Assembly (NCBI GenBank): GCA_023376005.1
Contig: CM042145.1
Coordinates: 21,331,384 to 21,395,383, forward strand
From: Doryteuthis pealeii
Taxonomy: Eukaryota; Mollusca; Cephalopoda; Myopsida; Loliginidae
DNA length: 64,000 nt
Reading direction: 5' to 3'
Shown: positions 34,225 through 46,199 of the stretch, one piece after another
Numbering within the stretch: position 1 is the stretch's first letter
Layout of the letters: the number at the start of each line of letters is the position of its first letter
Translations under genes and position numbers: made by a program
Notes under the pieces: model-generated
Told to the model about the DNA's origin: nothing
The model's input: the letters and a program-made list of their open reading frames with translations, nothing else
Databases searched by the model: none

Positions 34225-34550
34225 GTGTTAGCTGATGGTATTTCACTGGAGGCTGAGTAACAACAAGTCTCCTCAGGTCTCCAGGACTCTTCTGAGTATT
34301 CTAGCCGATTGCAGCAGTGAAGTAGACTGGATGTTCTCAATTCTTCCTCTGATTTCCAGATCCTCTAGTCTTTTTTCTAAGTTTATTGGGACCGTTGCAA
34401 GTGCACCAACTACAATTTGTATCACTTTCACTCTCATATTCCACAGCTTTTTCAATTCTCTGGCAAGGTCCAGATATTTATCCATCTTTTCATTTTCCTT
34501 CAGCTTTACCCTGTGATCTGCTGGAACCGCAAAGTGCAACAATTGACACT
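34225..34550 (-). pseudogene. LINE ORF2 C-terminus, well preserved
   Basis: Minus: FAVPADHRVKLKENEKMDKY, LDLARELKKLWNMRVKVIQI, VVGALATVPINLEKRLEDLE, then ENIQSTSLLQSARILRRVLE and stop. This is the conserved tail of LINE reverse transcriptases widespread in mollusc genomes. Confidence 0.8.
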
Positions 34551-34831
34551 TTTTCTTATTATTATTATTATGAGGGGTGGGTGTGGGTAAAAAGTAATGC
34601 CTTTTTGTTTAGGACAAGTATAATTACTAACACAGGAATATGTATCATACATCAAAATGAAGCTGGTCCTCTGTGGGAAGTAGGTAGGTGGGTAAACTTA
34701 AATAACGCAAATAAATGTGTTTTTTTCTCATGTTATTATTTTATATCTTTTTTTACAAATATCCACAATTATGCAAAATTTACCCTGATAATAATTTTAT
34801 TAAAAATTTCCTTGGAAGATACTCCTTCGAT

Positions 34832-34862
<31 letters not shown>

Positions 34863-34924
34863 TTTTGTTCTCAAGTATCGTGTTTTGCTTTAGTTACAAC
34901 CTGTAAAATATTTATGTATATATT

Positions 34925-35165
34925 ATGAAAAACATAGATGAACGAGCTGCTCCTCACCTTGGTTCTCAAGAATTTTACCCTCAGAAAACTGATTACTCTT
35001 TTTATAAATTAAACTTACCCACCTACCTACTTCCCCCTTCTATAAAACACTTGTATGATCCTAATGATTCAATGAAAGCTGAAGAAGCTGAATTCAATAT
35101 TCCAGCGAAATATACTACACATTTTTGTCTGAGTTTTGTTCTTTCATTCCTTATTTTACCTCATA
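34925..35165 (+). mobile_element. Penelope-like repeat fragment
   Basis: It shares 35040-35165 with the reverse complement of 9920-10060, including the hammerhead-like segment and the end CATTCCTTATTTTACCTCAT. It is truncated by a Helitron inserted at 35166. Confidence 0.55.
35079..35115 (+). ncRNA. Hammerhead-like motif, partial
   Basis: CTGAAGA (35079-35085), an extra A, stem II GCTG..CAGC, GAAA (35107-35110) and then TATAC. Helix I pairing is short. The minus-strand relative at 9993-10025 has the same stem II but core CAGAAGA. Confidence 0.5.
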
Positions 35166-35791
35166 TCTTATTATAATGGAGATTGTGCGTTTTTCTGTCT
35201 GTAACCGAAACTACATTACTACTCAAGTCACAATTCCCTTAGTTATTTACATTCACATTCTCCATGATTCTATTTCTATTTAAACCTCAATCAATAATAA
35301 AACTGACATTATTAATACTGTTGCCCTTACCTAAATACTAATAACATGCAATTGTATTTATATATACAACAAAATACCAGTTTTCAGTGTAAACGTAAAG
35401 CTAATTTGCATATTGATATTAAAAAAACTGATTTTAATAAAAATGTGCTTGGTATTATTGGTTTCTAATTGTTTGGTTTTATCTTAATGAATATGAGTAA
35501 AAATCTCTTCAATAAATCCTAAAAGAAATTCATTAACAAGAAGAAATAACTGTAATTTTATTCTTTACTTCCTATTTTAACTAAATAGTTAAATTAGGAA
35601 AATTTAGCATTGAAAAACGGAAGTGATGAAAGAGTAAGTTTCAGTTGTTCTATTTTCCGATTATACCCCCCCCGTTTCAAATCTTTTTATTTGAATTCTT
35701 AATTAGTTTCATTAGCCTTTCTGATTTAATCTAATATTTTATTACATTTAAACTTAAATACTTGCACCCGGAGGGTGCATATATTTGCTAG
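35166..35791 (+). mobile_element. Non-autonomous Helitron
   Basis: 5' TC at 35166, hairpin GCACCCGGAGGGTGC, CTAG at 35788-35791, flanked by A and T. It is inserted into a Penelope-like repeat fragment. Confidence 0.87.
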
Positions 35792-36619
35792 TAATTATAA
35801 TGTATGTACATATTTTTACATATACACAGTATGTTATAAATAAATAAATAAATAAATATATCAAAAATTTAATGTATCAGAAGATATTGTTATTAGCTAA
35901 ATTTTGGTCCGTAATTTTATTAATTAATTAATCCCTTATATTCCATCCCAATTCAATTAGCAAAGAACTAATTAATAAAAAAAAAAAAACAAACGTGAAG
36001 ATAACGGTGATACTTATTGTAGTTGGTGTGCAGGCAAACATTTTCTGTCAAGACGTAAAAAAAAATCCCAGCTTATATGGAATCTAGTGTTCAAGCAGGG
36101 GGGCCAAATTAGTTTCTTCCCAAATTTGGAGAATTATCCAACCCCTTTTTAAGTGGTCAGAGGGTTTTTCCTCTCTCTTGCTCCCCCACCCTCTTTAACT
36201 CCAACTTACTTTATTTTGTACCTCTCACCCATGCTCAGTATCAGCAGGTCCCTATTCCTTCCACCTTCTATATAAACCTAGTCCTTCTCTCACGGTCACC
36301 TCAACTGCCTTTATAACAAATCTAATTTTTTCCTTTTTTTTTTGGCGTGGGCAAACTAATATTTTCTTATCTGATGTCCATGTTTGACCAGTAATTAATA
36401 ATTATCTCATCAATTTGCTCAAGTTGTGTTTTTCCCCAGTAAACAACCCTGTTTTTTTTTTGAGGATTCCAGAGAGAATCCAGATAGGCCCCTTTTGCTT
36501 GAGATTGGCTATACAGTACACTAGTCCTTCAAAAGTGTAAAACTTAACCCTTTTACACTGTTGATCTCGTCAGTCAAGGGCTCCTTCTGCAGATGGGTTC
36601 AACCCCTACTTCAACTTCC

Positions 36620-36910
36620 TAGATAATAGAGTTCGATGAGGAGTATCACATAGTAAAAGATGGTTGAGTTCGCTTGAGAATTGGGGGAGATATGGGGCTT
36701 CAAAGGTGCCCCCAAAATGCCATTTTTAGCCATTATAAGACTACGTATTTTGATGAAAATGTACGTTATCGATTTTATTGTTTTTTCTCATCGATTCTAA
36801 TGCCTTGAATTTACTGATGGTGAAAAAAGTGCTCAATTCGGAGTTTTAGGTGACTTTTGAGGCCTGATAATCCCCCTGAGAGTGGGCAAAAATGGCCAAT
36901 TTCGTGTACA
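36620..36910 (+). repeat. Interspersed repeat shared with 5.1 kb
   Basis: Longer copy of the repeat at 5105-5470 with GGCCTGATAATCCCCCTGAG. The class is unknown. Confidence 0.7.
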
Positions 36911-37162
36911 AATATCACTATAATCAACTCAAGTGGAAAACCCATCTCTTCTTCTTAATGAGGAGTATATACTTCCTTGGTTAAACAATTTTGAAGTAGC
37001 TCTGTCAGCAGTGCTTAGAATATGTTGACTGCAGAATATGTTAAAATATATAGAAATTACTTAAAATGTTACTGATTTTTTAAAAAACTATTATCACTAT
37101 TATCAACTTTCAAACTATGAGAAGACAAAAAGAGAAAAATCAACTGAGGTGGTCACTACTAG

Positions 37163-37664
37163 TGTTGGATTATTCTGTATATAAGGTGTGCTACAATACA
37201 CCACTTAAATTTATAGACTAAGCAAGGTCACAAGGTTTAAACCTCATGCGTGGCTGGTTGACTGCTTAATCACTGATACAGAGAGGCATCCATTTGCAAT
37301 ACTGAGGAGCACCAAGGAACAACCAAAGGATTCTTTACCAAGGATTTCCACTGGACAAGCACTCTTGCTTGAAGCCTAAAGGATGGACCATAAAATCATA
37401 ACAGGTTATGGGCCCAGGAACGCAAGGATCTTCTTTAATAGTGACAAAGCTAAGTATGAACTCTGGGAAATCAAGTTTCTTGGGTATTTAAGGACCCTTC
37501 AACATCACAATATAATATATGCACCATCTGACGAAGACTGAGGAGCACCAAGGAACAACCAAAAGATTTTTTTACCAAGGATCGTGCTCTGCTAAACACA
37601 TAGGATCTCTGCTGGACAAGCGCTCTTGCTTGAAGCCTAAAGGATAGCTACTAAGATTGTAACA
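37163..37664 (+). mobile_element. LTR-like repeat, family 3, internal duplication
   Basis: TGTTGGATTATTCTGTATAT at the left and CATAACA / GTAACA ends at 37403 and 37664. The segment ATACTGAGGAGCACCAAGG to the end is present twice about 240 bp apart. Confidence 0.6.
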
Positions 37665-38079
37665 GGTTATGGTTATAGGCTCAGTCCTAATTAGTGATCA
37701 TCCTCCACACATTAATACAACAACTAACATGACATTGTTTATATTGTGTAATGTGTGAAAATAAACCATTGTCTTCTGCTAACTACTGATGTTAAATAGT
37801 CAATCCTAGACACCTGCTTGCATCTGTGTGGATTTTGATTGGCTAACACCACATGCTATGCAGCACCACCTATATCAATCCTCTCTAAACATGTAATTGG
37901 TCAAGGGAAGATAACTCAATAACTTCCATACACTTCCCACTTTCAATCTAAGACAAATTTTTTTTCTATTATTATTTCACATATATTGAACATTATTTGT
38001 GCCAAAAAAAAAGTTTGGGGTTTTGGCCCAGAACCGAAGCTTCAACATCAGTTAAAATTTTGCAAATCAGAAATCATTA

Positions 38080-38805
38080 ATGATTTAAAACTGTTTAACG
38101 TTCAGACTTTTTCAATATCATTTTTGGATTCCTCAGCAAAAATACTTTTATAAACTAATTTTTAGGAGTAGGAAGCTCTAAAACTCATTTTACAGACAAA
38201 AATAGATTACAAATAGTAGCCATTTTTTGCGACCGACCACCGAAATTTGGAAAGTTAAAAATCGACATAATTCCGCCAATTTTGGGAATTGGAAGCTCAA
38301 ATTTTGGAGATTGTCTAACTTTAGAATAGTCCACACCTGGACAAAATTTCAGAAAAATTGAAGTGAGAAATTTTAACAAATTTTAACAAAATGTTGTAGC
38401 TTCAGTTCTGGGCAAACACCAAACTTTTGTTCAATAGATATGAAATAATAATAGAAAAAAATCTTTGTCATAGATGCAGTGCCACATCGGGATATTGATC
38501 TTGCTATGAAAAAATCAAAAATCATCAATAACTTAAATTTTCAGACTTTTTCGATATCAGTTTTGGATTCCTCATCAAAAATGCTTTTATAAACTAATTT
38601 TTAGGAGTAGGGAAGTTCTAGAACTCATTTTACAGACAAAAATAGATTACAAATAGTCGCCATTTTTCGTGACCCCCACCCTCAAATTTAGAGAGCTAAA
38701 AATCGACATAACTCCGCCAATTTTTGGAATTAGAAACTCAAATTTTGGGGATTGTCTAACTTTAAGATAGTCCACACCTGTACAAAATTTCAGAAAAATT
38801 GAAGG
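38080..38805 (+). repeat. Direct duplication, about 435-bp period
   Basis: 38085-38375 and 38520-38805 share CTTTTATAAACTAATTTTTA, ACAGACAAAAATAGATTACA and AAAATCGACATAA. The 24-bp difference in spacing is due to small indels. No coding potential is recognised. Confidence 0.85.
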
Positions 38806-39029
38806 GGGTGGGTGACATAGCCTGGATGATTTGACATGGAATTATCCCTATATAAACTCTTAGTAAGTGTACCAATTATTCTAAGTAGAATAAAGCTTTC
38901 CAAGGTCTATTACCTCCCCTTTGGAGAACTTTCTAGGGAATACTAGACTATATAAACTCTTTAAAAGTGTACCAATTACTCTAAGTAGAATAAAGATTTC
39001 CAAAGTCTATTGGTGTTATCATTTGTCAT

Positions 39030-39577
39030 TACCTGAGGGTAATCCCAGAAGTAAGGTCTCAAAAATGCTGAGAATGCAAGGAAACTGTTCATGCAGCTAT
39101 AGGCAACACTGTTCTGTTTGTTGTGCATGTATCAGCATCACTGGCTGCTGAGTCTTGGCTTGGCCGTTGTTTCTGATGGAGCTACCAATTGATACGACTG
39201 CCAAGTCTGAAGTTCACGCTGTCATTTAGTTTTTGAACACAAAAGGCATCAATCCAATTGAAATTCATTGCCAGTTAATAGAAGTGTATGGTGAGTCATG
39301 CATGGATGTCAAAAACGTCCACAAGTAGTGTAGTGAGTTTGCAACAATGTCAAGGTTCAATGCCTCCTCAATAACATGGCAGTGAGCAGGTATGATATGG
39401 GCATACAAAAATTGACATAGCACCTACAAAAATACATTGACCGAAATGGCGATTATCTAGAAAAATAGGTAAATGTTGAAATTTTTAAATGTTATAAACA
39501 TTATTGACAATTAACTATAAACATTTCTGTGATTTCTAAATATTTTAGAGACCTTACTTTTGGAATTAACGTTGTAG
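39030..39577 (+). mobile_element. Mariner-like element, decayed
   Basis: Inverted ends AGAAGTAAGGTCTC / GAGACCTTACTTTT. The plus strand reads AKSEVHAVI then GINPIEIHCQLIEVYGESCM and DVKNVHK, matching mariner-type transposase N-termini. Stops and deletions remove the catalytic region. Confidence 0.72.
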
Positions 39578-39597
39578 AATAATGAAGATTTAGAAGG

Positions 39598-39797
39598 CAG
39601 TTTCTGATTTCCTTTGCGTTAATGCCCTTGGGAAAGGCATGAATCCATCTGTTCTCCACCATGGGTAAATAGTAGCGCAGATTGGATTCTTTAGACTTGG
39701 TTAGGAAACCATTCTAGGAGAAGGAAAATTCTGAATTCAAAACAGCTTTACTTTATTCCAGTTACAATAATGGATCACCAAGTAATTATTAAACTTA
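39598..39797 (+). mobile_element. SINE-A partial, duplicated at 44.7 kb
   Basis: GCGTTAATGCCCTTGGGAAA to the Helitron at 39798. 44735-45005 repeats the same sequence and continues past the insertion point. Confidence 0.7.
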
Positions 39798-40452
39798 CTA
39801 GCAAATATATGCACCCTCCGGGTGCAAGTATTTAAGTTTTAATGTAATAAAATATTGTATTAAATTAGAAAGGCTAATGAAACTAAATAAGAATACAGAT
39901 AAAAAGATTTGAAACAGAGGGAGTATAATATAAGATTTGAAACAGAGGGAGTATAATAAAAAATGGAACAACTGAAACTTACTCTTCCATCACTCTCGTC
40001 TTTCATTGTTATTTTTTCTAATTTAAGTATTTAGTTATAAGAGGAAGTAAAGAATAAAATGACAGTTATTTTATCTTGTTAATGGATTTCATTTAAGATT
40101 CATTGAAGAGATTTTTGCTTATATTCATTAAAATAAAACCAAACAGTTAGAAATCAATAATACTAAGCACATATTTATTAAATTCGATTTTTTAATATTA
40201 ATATGCAAATTAGCCTTCCCGTTCACACTGTAAACCGCTATTTTGTTGTATATATAAATATAATTGCATGTTGTCAGTACGTAGACATAGTTAACAGTAT
40301 TAATAATGTAAGTCAATTTTATTAATAATTGAGATTTAGATAAAAATAAAATCATGGAGAATGTGATGTAAATAACTAAGGGAATTGTGACTTGAGTAGG
40401 AATATAGTTTCGGTTACAGACAGAAAGACACACAATCTCCATTATAATAAGA
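39798..40452 (-). mobile_element. Non-autonomous Helitron with second empty site
   Basis: Reverse-oriented copy: CTAG at 39798-39801, then the hairpin, and the TC end (GA on plus) at 40451-40452. It has an internal tandem duplication of about 30 bp near 39905-39960 (AAGATTTGAAACAGAGGGAG twice). It is inserted in a sequence that appears uninterrupted at 44930-45005. Confidence 0.87.
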
Positions 40453-41034
40453 TTACACTAACAATGGCTTGCAGGTTTAGCTATCTATTGCTCAACTGAG
40501 ATTTAGAACCACATACAATAAAAGAAAGCCAAATAATATATCAGTCAAAATGCTGCGTTAAAACAATAAAGAGACTTGTCTAAGAATAGATAGAATAATC
40601 AAAAATGATATCTTTGTGAGTTAGAAAGTGTATTTTAGGTACAAAGCTTAAAAGATAATTGCAAAAAAGACTTTGTTTCAATTATGCAAAACAAACTCAC
40701 TAAAAATCCGTAAGTTGCCTTGCAATTTTCTTTTGAATTCATAGATGCGAACCATTTAGAGAGTCATGTGATCTCTATTCAATTTGAATATCTAATTTAT
40801 CTATCGAGAAAGAAGTAGATAATTCTTTCTTCATATCCGTATAAAGATAGATGAAGAGAAAAATTTGATTACTATGTTAATTTACCTAAAAGGAGAAACA
40901 GACACTGATTGATAGATAAGAATAAATCATTCTTATGTGTTTTTAATTCTTGATTTTTTTTTTTTTTTTTTATATATCGAAGCACATTGATGCTTTTTTA
41001 TACACTTCTCCTCTCTAATATCTATATCCTTATA

Positions 41035-41230
41035 ATACACATGGGAAAGGTATGCATCCACCTGCCCTCCTCCCAGCTATGGGTAAATAGCAGAGCAGAC
41101 TGGGCTCTTTAACCTTGGTTAGACAACCAGTCTAGAAGGAGGAAAACTCTGAATTCTAACCTGTTAAATTCCACCTAAAAATTGACCTTATGTCACATCC
41201 TGCTCGTGCGGAGTGGTTTGTAAATATGTA
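41035..41230 (+). mobile_element. SINE-A 3' part
   Basis: From GGGAAAGGTATGCATCCACC to TCACATCCTGCTCGTGCGGA. Confidence 0.75.
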
Positions 41231-41527
41231 CATACATGTTGGCTGTCAACTCGTGTTCGAGTAAGACTATTTCCTGTATTTTTTTTTTCTTCTCATAGTT
41301 GAGTGCCAGTAGCATTTGACACTGTATCCTTGTGTTTTCACAGATGACTCACCAGGCCAACTCTGGAGAGACATACTCTTCCACATAAACTACATGTTGG
41401 AACTTCTCCACTTTGAATGTTGCTGGGCTGAAAATTACCCTTTCTAATAGCCCACTTCAATTTTTGGTGTTTAATTCAGTTGGACTCAAATTCTTCCACA
41501 GACAGGTTGTTCATACATACATACATA

Positions 41528-43650
41528 CATAGCAATAGTATAATCTTTACAGATCACTGCTGTCCCTCACAATCCTATAACCCCACCACCAGAACCTTTC
41601 CTCTCATGAGCCCTCAAATGACTCATCAAACCTGCTGCAGATCCACCAAGTTTGATGCAAATATGACATAGGAAGGACGTCCTTCTCATTGTATCAGATG
41701 ATAAAATTATATGCTTATGCACCACCATATGTCTCTTAATTTCCTTATATTGATTGCAACATCTTGTCAGGTGACTGCCACTCCTTCATTCATTGTCCGT
41801 TTGTGAGCTTGTCCATGACTTTTCAATCCTGCCAAAGTTTTGCATATCTTAGAACATATCTGGCACACATGACGATCGGTGTTGACTGAGTCGACAGGTG
41901 TTGTATACGCATCACTGAACTTTCATGTGAAGCTTGAGACCACCAGCTGTTTGGCACACTTTTGTGCAGCAGGAACATAAAAAGTCCTAATGTTGTGGAT
42001 CATGCTGGGAATCAGAGTGTGGCATGGTAGAGACAACAATTGTAGTTGGGTAGCTCTCATGTGATTTCATCTAATTGACCAAGCCTGCCTTTGACAACAA
42101 GGTCCTCACAGATCTACACATTACCAGAATTAATATCCTTATACATAGCAATAGTATAATCTTTACAGATCACTGCCATCCCTCACAATCCTATAACCCC
42201 ACCACCAGAACCTTTCCTCTCAATAGCCTTCAAATGACTCATCAAACCTGCTGCAGATCCACAAAGTTTGATGCAAATATGACATAGGAAGGACGTCCTT
42301 CTCGTTGTATCAGATGATAAAATTTCATGCTTATGCACCACCATATGTCTCTTAAGACCAGAAGCTGACTTACAGACTTTGTTACAGATTGCACAAGATA
42401 CATTGTTTGTTCCTGGAGTTTGCATGAATTATCCCTGATGTGATTTCCTATGATTGACATATCCAGCCTTAGAAAGCAGAATTTGACCACATGTTTGACA
42501 TTTCCAACCCTCCATGTTCTCTCCAATATGACAGGTGTATCCCTTTCGAAGTTGACGCTTGAGGTTTTCATGCTCAATTCTTTCACTTTCAAAACTGGTA
42601 AAGCCATCATCCACATGAATTCTCCAGTCAGTTCTCTTCAATGCCAGCTTTTCCCAGTTGTCAGAATCAATTTTTATTTTTACAAGGTTGTTTTTTGAAG
42701 CAATCCTTATACCTCTTCCAACGCTTATGCTAAGGCCTTTTGCCATCATGCAACTGAACGTAAAGGAGTTGCTTTGGCATTCTAACATCACTCATACGCA
42801 CAACATGACCTGCCCATCGCATTTGGGCCGTTATGATAAAAGTTTCAATCCTTGTGCATCCTGCCCTTATAAGGACTTCTGTGTTAGGTGTGTTGGAATT
42901 CAACTTGAAGTTTAGAATGCATCTCAAACATTTCTGATGAAAGTGTTCAAGAATTTTCAAATGTCTTCAAAACAATGTCCATCTTTCCGAGGAGTACAAT
43001 AGAAGACTCAACATGCAGGACCTATAAACTTTCAATTTTGTTTTATGGGTAATGCTGGTATTAGACCATAACTGTTTTTTAAGCCTTCCATAGTGAAGAA
43101 TAATTAAAGTTCCAATTACCGTTGAACTGGGAAGACAAGGCAACAAACAGTTGTAAGTAAATTGTACACAGAATGTCAACATCTTCATCCGGTGCATTAT
43201 CAGAATATTGATGTATTCCCTAAGAGAGGGACCTAATTCCAGTTTATTTCATACCATTGGTAACCCTGACTCCAGAGGTGCGAATCTTGCATGTCACATG
43301 ATTAGTTAGTTTATATTTTAGTTTCAACCGTTTGTTGCCTTCCCAGTTTGACGGTAATTGGAACTTTAATTATTCTTCACATAGGCCACAGATGCCTTTT
43401 GGATGCATAGGTGAATCTCAGCATCAAAAGAGCCATCACAAGTCAGTGTACTTCCCAAGTATGCGAAAGATTCAACAACATCCAAACAAGTACCATGAAT
43501 GGTTATAGTTGGTTTGATATACGGTTCACATTTTACGAGGATGAACATTACCTTTGTCAAGCTTATTTTTAATCCAAAAGCAGTGCACAAGGCAGCAAAT
43601 AGGTTCAAAATATTTTGAATATCCTCCTCAGTGTGAGCTAGAAACAACAC
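41528..43650 (-). pseudogene. LINE ORF2: RT end plus C-terminal C2H2 zinc fingers
   Basis: In minus order: 43650-43380 LFLAHTEEDIQ..FGLKISLTKV..ESFAYLGSTLTCDGSFDAEI (RT palm end). Then a foldback insertion (43089-43378), then 43070-42960 KVYRSCMLSLLLYSSERWTL, then 42960-42730 LEHFHQKCLRCILNFKLNSN..QMRWAGHVVRM. The end is 42600-42180, with fingers CQTCGQILLSKAGYVNHRKS and CAICNKVCKSASGLKRHM. A duplicated finger region continues at 41528-41900. Frameshifts make it non-functional. Confidence 0.82.
43089..43378. mobile_element. Foldback inserted in LINE
   Basis: GTGAAGAATAATTAAAGTTC at the left is inverted at the right, with arms of about 60 bp (CCAATTACCGTTGAACTGGG). It interrupts the LINE reading at 42967-43650. 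Related single-arm copies are at 18106-18370, 47931-48230 and 61506-61790, and a short palindrome at 61815-61935. Confidence 0.72.
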
Positions 43651-43742
43651 GCAAATAAATGCTTACGCTAGATGTTGAAATTTCAATTGATGTCTCCCCT
43701 ACAGTGCTCTACCATGAAAATTGTGAGCATATATATATATCG

Positions 43743-43790
43743 GTCATCCACAGACACGTGTTTCGACATTTACATCTCATCTGTGCAGTT
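43743..43790 (-). ncRNA. Hammerhead remnant near exon acceptor
   Basis: Minus strand: CAGATGA (core changed at its second base), a weak stem II, GAAA, palindromic stem III ACACGTGT, then C and TGTGGATGAC. A shorter piece of the same 3' half (GAAACACGTGTCTGTGGATG) lies at about 32024-32050 inside the TA/CA array. Confidence 0.45.
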
Positions 43791-43870
43791 CGACTTTTTA
43801 TACACAATTTTTTCCTTTTATTTTTTATTTGCTTTTGTAAAAATTAATGAATCTTTCTTTCTGTTTTCAG

Positions 43871-43949
43871 GATGGTTACATAGAATTTGACGAGTTTTTG
43901 CAAGCCTTATCGGTTACATCCCGGGGAAATGTAGATGAAAAGTTACGGT
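43871..43949 (+). CDS. NCS1: NCS-1 internal exon, end of EF-hand 2
   Basis: This 79-nt exon encodes [20 protein letters not shown] followed by VDEKLR. It completes the EF2 loop begun in the previous exon: combined loop [12 protein letters not shown], with the acidic position 12 glutamate present. It corresponds to human residues about 77-102. The acceptor is ctgttttcag and the donor gtaagt. The exon ends with one extra T, which joins GG of the next exon to make the conserved Trp codon (LRW). A Penelope-like repeat with a hammerhead remnant ends only about 80 bp upstream of the acceptor. Confidence 0.97.
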
Positions 43950-44709
43950 GTAAGTATAAATTGTTGAAATTCACTTTAGTCAGTACAAATTAACACTAAC
44001 AGACTCTGCTAATAATAAGGGTCAGAAGTTATCTGCCCTAATCCATTTATTGTACGGGTGAGTTACTTGCCCTTTGACCTTTTAGTTTCAGTTATTGTTT
44101 TTAAATAAATAAAACACCTCGTGTTATAAAAAGCAGTCCTAATGTGTTGCCTCGTTAATCCAATGGAAGGTATCTCAATTGGAATATGTTTCAATGAGTA
44201 ACTGCGCCTGCCAGAGAGAAAAAGGTATGTCTCTTTTTCTGTGGGATTAAATTAATAAATTCCCAACATAAATATCTTACTGGCTTTATTTTCTATGGAG
44301 GCATATTTGTGGGGATTAAAATAAAACAAAAAAAAGAATAAGATAAAAATAAAAATAAAATTAAAACAACAACAAACTCCCATGAGGCCTTGACCGGAAG
44401 AACCCCTTTGCGCATGTCCGACAAAAAGGACTGACTCCCTACCCCCAAAAAGGATACCTCGGTCATTCAAACTGAGGCTGCAACTGAGTGTGGTCATTTC
44501 CTAGCCAGAGGCATGTTCCCTCGTTACAGACGACTATGCCCTGTTCCATAAAGCCTGAGTCGTAAAACTACCTCATGCCTTTGTCTATTTCCTCCCTTTT
44601 CATTCCTTAAATTCCATTTCAGCGTACCAGCTTACAAGAATTAAGAACCAGTTTTATTCGGGACAAGATACCAGAACCAACGAACTTAACTTGTCCCCAT
44701 ATATTCAGT

Positions 44710-45005
44710 ATAATGGTCATCATTGTAGAAAATGGAATCGGTGGCCCAAGTTCAAATCCTGGACAAGGCAGTTTCTGATTTCCTTTGCGTTAATGGGAAA
44801 GGCATGAATCCATCTGTTCTCCACCATGGGTAAATAGTAGTGCAGACTGGGTTCTTTAGACTTGGTTAGGAAACCATTCTAGGAGAAGGAAAAATCCGAA
44901 TTCAAAACAGCTTTACTTTATTCCAGTTACAATAATGTATCACCAAGTGATTATTAAAATCATTACACTAACAATGGCTTGCAGGTTTAGCTATCTATTG
45001 CTCAA
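44710..45005 (+). mobile_element. SINE-A plus flank, paralogue of 39.6 kb
   Basis: Head remnant AAGTTCAAATCCTGGACAAG, body and the unique flank CATTACACTAACAATGGCTT that is interrupted at 39.8-40.45 kb. Confidence 0.7.
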
Positions 45006-45008
45006 CTG

Positions 45009-45420
45009 CAAGTAAATATTTGCAGGAGCCGGAGTCAGTGAAACTATACAGATTCCAACTCCAGTTGAATTTACACTTTATATGGCCCTAGTTTAGTCTT
45101 TAATGTTATACAGTGCACATGTGGCCCTAGTTTAGTCTTTAATGTTATACAGTGCACATATGGTCCTAGTTTAGTCTTTAATGTTATACAGTCCTTATCA
45201 ATAGATCATAAAAATCATAGTTTTGAGATATGTAATTGATTATGGCCTACAGATATAAAACCATGATTTTTTTTGTATTCTGTTTATAATGAGTGTGCAC
45301 TGTATAACTTTACAGACTCAACTAGGGCCATATAAAGTGTAAATTTAACTGCTTTGCAAATATCCAGGGTTGTGGAGTTGGAACAGAACCTTTGACTACA
45401 ACTCCTCTATTTTTGGCACC
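45009..45420. repeat. Inverted interspersed repeat with GGAGT ends
   Basis: Arms with GTTGAATTTACACTTTATAT and its complement, and short tandem units TTTAGTCTTTAATGTTATAC. The same family is at 22540-22755. Confidence 0.7.
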
Positions 45421-45572
45421 TCAATCTTTTTATTTGGTTCTTTAGATCTGTATTTGAGACGTTGAATTTTTTTGTCAATTTCTTTATTCATGACATATTT
45501 TGTAGCTGCATCGGCTTTGTCATTTCCCGTTATTCCAACATAACTTGTAATCCAACATATCGCAACTTGAAT
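45396..45572 (-). pseudogene. LINE RNase H fragment
   Basis: Minus: VQVAICWITSYVGITGNDKA then DAATKYVMNK. The W(I/V)xSHVGIxGNExAD motif is the end of the RNase H domain in RNase H-bearing LINEs (Jockey/I-type). Confidence 0.75.
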
Positions 45573-45800
45573 GACATTAAACTCTATCTGATGGTGAGGT
45601 TCCAGTTCTGAAGGCTTTATCACCATTGCTCCCTGGTCCACTCTGCCCCAAAGTGGTAGTACTTGTTAGGGTTCCATCTATGGGTTAAATAGAAAATTTT
45701 TATAAAATAATTGAGTATCCATTAAGAATGAATTTATTTCAAAACTTTGTCGGCATTAAATCACCCACCGAGGTTGATATGCCATAAAACCAAACCAAAC
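45572..45800 (+). mobile_element. SINE-C, 5'-truncated copy
   Basis: Sense plus, from GACATTAAACTCTATCTGAT to GTTGATATGCCATAAAACCA with a CCAAAC tail. It abuts an RNase H LINE fragment of opposite orientation. Confidence 0.7.
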
Positions 45801-46199
45801 ATACAGTACAATATATCTAATAATGTTGAATTTAGCACACAGAGAGATTGTGTAGGAAGGCCATAAACAAACATTTTAAATTTTCTTGAATTTTATCCTT
45901 TTTGAGATTTTTGTTTTTCCTTCTTAAATTCAATAAGTGCTCAAAGAAAATGCATCCAGCTTTTAAAAAAAAAATCTTCCCAAACAATGTTTTTTTATTT
46001 ACCATTAAAACCTTTAAGAAATGATTTTTTTTTAAATTGGGGAAAAAATAATTTCATAAGCATCCACATTCTCGATATTATTTATTTTTTATCTCCTTAA
46101 CTAAAGAATTCGCATCAACTGATAAAAAACCAAAGCAAAAACCATCTCTTTGTTACTATGGAAACTTCAAGGTATTGCTGGAGATATATATATATATCT

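Larger units (their letters stand above)
6327..43870 (+). other. NCS1 intron, 37.5 kb, splitting EF-hand 2
   Basis: A single intron, GT (gtaaag) to AG (tttcag), filled with repeats listed individually below. Stretches of more than 300 bp in which I recognise nothing: 11240-11640, 12430-12740, 15490-15870, 20130-20580, 21320-21600, 35800-36600 (apart from homopolymers) and 40460-41030. The length is typical of neuronal genes in large repeat-rich genomes. Confidence 0.9.

Noticed and set aside
34386..34928. 180-codon plus-strand open frame
   Set aside because: It crosses a LINE fragment read in antisense, a mariner end and a TA array. Composition is not protein-like.
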